NCBI GenBank assembly: GCA_036362985.1
Contig: JAYGXS010000004.1
Location: 45,191,494-45,255,493, forward strand
Direction of reading: 5' to 3'
Length of the DNA stretch: 64,000 nt
Source of the DNA: Ligula intestinalis
Lineage: Eukaryota; Platyhelminthes; Cestoda; Diphyllobothriidea; Diphyllobothriidae
Shown one piece after another: positions 60,701 to 64,000 of this stretch (positions within the stretch are counted from its first letter, which is position 1; the number at the start of each line of letters is the position of its first letter). Below the pieces are notes generated by a model. That model was not told the origin of the DNA and did not search any database. It saw only the letters and a list, made by a program, of their open reading frames with translations. The translations under genes and the position numbers were made by a program.

Positions 60701-61275
60701 CTGAAAACACGCAAAAACTTTGGCACAGCTGTCGTAGCGCTCCCCTCGCCAGCCCGTTTTTCCACAGCAGTCGGAGAAGGGCGGGACTGGGCTAACTGTG
60801 ATGTCGCCACCGCTGGACTGCCTACACTGTCCGGACCAGCGACCGCCACTTGCACAGTCTTTGCCGGCTCCGAGAAGTTGGAAACAGCACTGGGTGAATG
60901 TGGGGCTAGGGATGAAAAGGAGGAAGAAGATAGTCCCAGCCTATTGTGGTAGGCCTTGGTCAGGAGCATATAGCCCCGCGGTTGACCCGTTTCCTTGTCA
61001 ATGGACTGCATACCCGTCCAAATGCTGGTAAGTGGCGCCCAATGCGGCGGATACTTGAAAGCTGCGGTCTCTAGCAGTAGGACCAGGTCACGCTGAGGGT
61101 GATAGCCCCCGATGAGGGCGTAGTGGCCGGTGCCTGTTTGTTTGAGGGAACGTCGATCAAAGCAGACGACAAGGATAGTGCCAGAGGTAGCCAGGGCCTG
61201 GGAGCAGAGACGAGCTGTGATAGAGCGGAAAACTTCCACAGGTTCCCCCGCCGTCACAGGTTGTCGAAGATCAAC
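57789..61275 (-). CDS. PCS: Phytochelatin synthase, 3' part (last two exons; 5' exons beyond window)
   Basis: Exons on the minus strand: 61,275-60,679 (199 codons, phase 0 at both ends, acceptor ACGCAG, donor CAG/GTAATT) and 58,607-57,789 (272 codons plus stop, acceptor TTACAG). The first carries the second half of the papain-like catalytic domain: LKQTGTGHY with the catalytic His, IGGYHPQRDLVLLLE, AFKYPPHWAPL and SIDKETGQPRGYMLLTK. Family enzymes make (gamma-Glu-Cys)n-Gly from glutathione to bind metals. The catalytic triad is Cys-His-Asp. The Cys exon is not in this window. The Asp, 18 residues after His in the Arabidopsis enzyme, is Glu here (codon 61,071-61,069), and the Arg three residues later is Ala. 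The long C-terminal part (last exon) is open and Cys-containing but poorly conserved. The exons flank a 2.07 kb intron. Confidence 0.88.
58608..60678 (-). other. Phytochelatin synthase intron, nothing recognised
   Basis: No inserted element or gene was recognised in these 2.07 kb. A CCTCCTCCTCC-type run lies near 59,290-59,305. Confidence 0.5.
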
Positions 61276-61699
61276 CTGCGTTTAAACAATGTGAGAAAAT
61301 GGCAATGAGAAGAATAGGATATCGGGGGAAAGAGAAAACTTGAAGGGAAGGGGGGATAAAGTGACAGGTGGACTTTTAAAAGTGAAGATTTCCAGCGTGA
61401 CCTCCATTGAGGGGATACAACACGGGTGACTGGCCTGTGAGTGGGTTTATAATGGAGAAATACTTGCGCACAACATCTACTGCCACTCAATGGCAAAAAT
61501 ATAGAAGACAGGCTCGGACGCGGTGTCTGACAGAGCTAGGTGGCCCCTCTACGCGTGCCACACACGCCTTGTTCCCTCTCTTCGCGCATCAAGGTACATA
61601 TGGCAGGTTTTGTTGCGTCATGCCATGCGAGCCACATGTTTGCTGCCAGAAAGTGTTAGAATAACACTAGGGTGGTGTGTGGTGTGCAGGAAGGTCCCA
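61276..61699. other. Phytochelatin synthase intron start / upstream, nothing recognised
   Basis: Sequence between the PCS acceptor and the LINE. No coding signature seen on either strand. Confidence 0.5.
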
Positions 61700-61921
61700 C
61701 ATAGTCTATGAATGAGGGAAAGAGAGAGAGACATCGCGCCACATCAGTGCGTTCTTCAAAACAATAAATACGATGCGCTTCAAAACTACTACGATAGACT
61801 AAAGGGTGCAGATTGTAAGGTTGTCAGCGGACTGGATAAATCCGATCTCGTGACCAGTACTGTGGGTGTATGTACGCGAAGCGACTGGCTCCGGGACTGG
61901 GAGTTGGTGGAACCGACTGTA

Positions 61922-62001
61922 CCCATCTCCGGATGGACCCATCTTCAGATGGACTCACCTCCAGACGGACCTATCTCCATATGGACCTATCTCCGGATGG
62001 A
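61922..62001 (+). repeat. Five-unit 16-bp minisatellite in the LINE 5' UTR
   Basis: Units of CCCATCTCCGGATGGA start at 61,922, 61,938, 61,954, 61,970 and 61,986, each with 0-4 changes. Sixteen is not a multiple of three, so the array is unlikely to be coding, although frames stay open across it. Confidence 0.92.
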
Positions 62002-62090
62002 CTACAGCAAAGAGCTGCACTTCCCTTACCTCCCCCCATACCAAAATTTGGCAGTATACATGTTTCTATCTCTCTATAGTTTTTTCGAGA

Positions 62091-64000
62091 ATGGATCTTC
62101 CACATCCGGCGAGGTTTATCCGAATCCTTCTTCTTATTGCCGGCGTCGAGCCCAATCCGGGACCTGCTCAAGGATCCATCAGATTGTTCTGTTCCACCTG
62201 CGCCAAGCAGATCTACCCAAACCAAGCTTGTGTCTTGTGTGAGCCTTGCAATAACTGGCAACACTTCCGCGCAAGAGGCACTAATTGCTCGGATCTCACT
62301 TCCATCCACCAATACAGCGGCTCATCATACAGGTGCATAACCTGTCGTCATCCACGAAATGGGCCGGCTCACACTCCTGGACCCTCACTGCCACCACCAC
62401 CTATGCCGCGGTCCGCCACGACTCAGGCTGCCTCACAACAACCCTCAGCACCACCGCCGCTTATGTCGCTGACCGTCCCAGACGCCTCACCACTTTCTGA
62501 CCTCAAAATACTGCAGCTGAACTGTAATGGCCTTTCTGGTAAAACAGATAAGATCATTAAACTCCTCCATGATCATGACATCAAAATAGCTGCTCTCCAG
62601 GAGTCAAAGCTGTCAGCAAAGTCGAAGGTCCCACGTTTCCCGGGCTTCGCCGTCATTCGAACAGACAGAGCTCGTAATGCCGGTGGTGGACTGGTCACTT
62701 TGGTTCACCAAAGTATCAAATACCAGGAGCTGACCTCTGCAGCAACATCCGCGGACTCGCCGCTGGAAGAACTCAAGGTACAATTTACTATTGGACCGTC
62801 CAGTCTGACTGTCCATAACGTATACATTCCTCCACAAAGCAGTTGTGATGCCAACTTCAGACCATCAATAGTCCACATGCTAACGGGTGATTCGAAACTC
62901 ATCTTGGGCGACTTCAATGCCCACGATGACCTATGGTTCTCTAACCTTTCCTGCACTAGAGGTGCCTCACTAGCCGAGGAGATCAACAACACCAACTTTG
63001 GGGTCCTCAACACGGATGGAACGTCCACGAGACTCCTTCATTCAGGTACGTGCGCTAGCCCGGACATTTCCATCGTCAGTTGCGACCTATTACTATCTTC
63101 CTCATGGAACTGTCTATGCAAACTGAGCTCTGACCACCTCCCGATAGTTATCGCAATCAGCAGACATGCTTCCCCGATTCGTAACGCTTGCAAGTGCTTT
63201 ATGAATCTACGTAAAGCCAACTGGCCCGGTTTCCTTAGTGAAACTGAGAATCTCTTTGACCAGGCCGCTTTCCCTCCAGATGTTCACCAAGGTGTGTCGG
63301 TTTTCAACCACATCATGCATACTGCCTCTAAGCACAACATTCCCGCGGGCAAGGTCTTTGATCGCATCCCAGAATACCCTACCGATGCGGCCACCTTATC
63401 AAGAGAGCGTGACGTCACCCGAGCTCAAAACCCTCAGCACCCGTCGTTACCGGCCATGACCTTAGAGATCTCTTGACTGGTCAATGAACAGAAGAGGACC
63501 ATATGGCAAGAAAAGCTAGCCACTTTCTCCAGCCGCACTAACACCAGCAAGTTGTGGCAAACAATCAAATCCATCGGTAGAGGGGCACCTGCTCCTCCCA
63601 ACCAGGTTATAAAATTCAATGGTATACCGAAGAAGACCGACAGAGACATTGCCAACCAATTCAATGTGCAATTCACCACAGTTGCGGTCCATAAATCCTC
63701 GAAGAATTCGAGGATCGGCAAACACAGGCCTTGCAAACCTTTATTGATGCATCTCCAGTTCTCAGCTCATGATACCACAACCGCGATTAAGCGTGCTAAG
63801 AACTCTAAGGCGTTTGGACCGGACGAAATTACGATGGTTCACCTAAAACACATAGGCCCCAGAGGTGTCGCATTCTTAACTATGTTGTTTAATCTGTCTC
63901 TAGCTACGCGCCATATACCAGCTATCTGGAAAATGGCTCATATCCTCCCCAGCCACAAAGCAGGTAAAGACTCTGCTGTCTCTGAAAGTTACCGCCCGAT
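62091..64000 (+). pseudogene. LINE polyprotein with N-terminal 2A-like sequence, one premature stop, 3'-incomplete
   Basis: Start chosen at ATG 62,091, the in-frame ATG that puts the hydrophobic ILLLIAG plus VEPNPGP at residues 12-25. Residues about 33-90 hold a PHD-like finger (CSTC, CVLCEPC, H, final CITC) in which the H-x2-C cysteine is not conserved. Residues 138-365 are the endonuclease: LQLNCNGLSG, AALQESK, VHNVYIPP, LILGDFNAHDD and SDHLPI with Asp348-His349. TGA at 63,474-63,476 interrupts the frame before LVNEQKRTIWQEKLA, which continues in the same phase. Another frame change is likely around 63,680-63,770, and the reverse transcriptase begins before the window ends. With the stop, no full protein can be made from this copy. 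Confidence 0.8.

Larger units (their letters stand above)
61700..64000 (+). mobile_element. CR1/jockey-like LINE, 5' UTR to reverse transcriptase start; runs off the window
   Basis: 5' UTR with a 16-bp minisatellite (61,922-62,001), then one protein: 2A-like N-terminus, PHD-like finger, apurinic-type endonuclease, linker and the first RT motifs (KAFGPDEITMVHLKHIGP, SESYRP at 63,985). The 5' limit near 61,700 is approximate. It is the same clade as the truncated element at 4,133. It lies antisense to phytochelatin synthase, most likely inside one of that gene's 5' introns. Confidence 0.85.

Overview
The window is animal nuclear DNA, most likely from a parasitic flatworm and probably a tapeworm of the large-genome diphyllobothriid type. 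This is inferred from four things: 28-49 base introns next to multi-kilobase introns; tightly packed genes with trans-splice-like acceptor sites; a phytochelatin synthase gene; and a dense mix of RTE, CR1/jockey-like, Penelope-like, pogo/Tigger and tRNA-derived repeats. No bacterial operon, CRISPR array or virus is present.

Left end (1-15,701, + strand): three housekeeping genes lie head to tail. They are RNF113A (spliceosomal C3H1 + RING protein, six exons, all introns under 40 bases), DPH4/DNAJC24 (J-domain protein of diphthamide synthesis, one exon) and RPAP2 (RNA polymerase II CTD phosphatase). The gaps are about 115 and about 10-25 bases, and each gene is preceded by a branch-point/pyrimidine/AG signal, so a polycistronic, spliced-leader-processed unit is likely. 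No in-frame ATG was found for RPAP2. Flatworm spliced leaders end in AUG, and both candidate acceptor AGs sit in phase with the RPAP2 frame, so the leader may supply the start codon. RPAP2 then stretches over 13 kb because its introns hold a dead LINE, a SINE pair and other repeats.

Middle (15.7-53 kb): I recognise no host gene. The sequence is layered repeats: a nearly full-length dead RTE element (-), Penelope-like (PLE) fragments with GIY-YIG endonuclease remnants at three places, tRNA-derived SINE-like elements, and several dispersed repeat families (called A, B and C here). One PLE sits inside a LINE reverse transcriptase with a 6-base target duplication and itself carries a further 0.5 kb insert. 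Two repeat families carry hammerhead-ribozyme-like cores: the PLE terminal units (CTGATGA - hairpin - GAAACGTC) and a tRNA-headed SINE (CTGANGA - hairpin - GAAATGGCCAT, with a 6-bp stem I kept by covariation in two copies). Many of these copies are fold-backs, with one arm present in inverted orientation.

Right end (53-64 kb): a complete 2,040 bp Tigger/pogo transposon with TA target duplication, 26-bp inverted ends and a transposase killed by two stops; the 3' part of a phytochelatin synthase gene on the - strand, whose catalytic Asp position is Glu; and, upstream of it on the opposite strand, the 5' two-thirds of a CR1/jockey-like LINE whose protein begins with a 2A-like NPGP sequence. The catalytic-Cys exon of phytochelatin synthase is not in the window.
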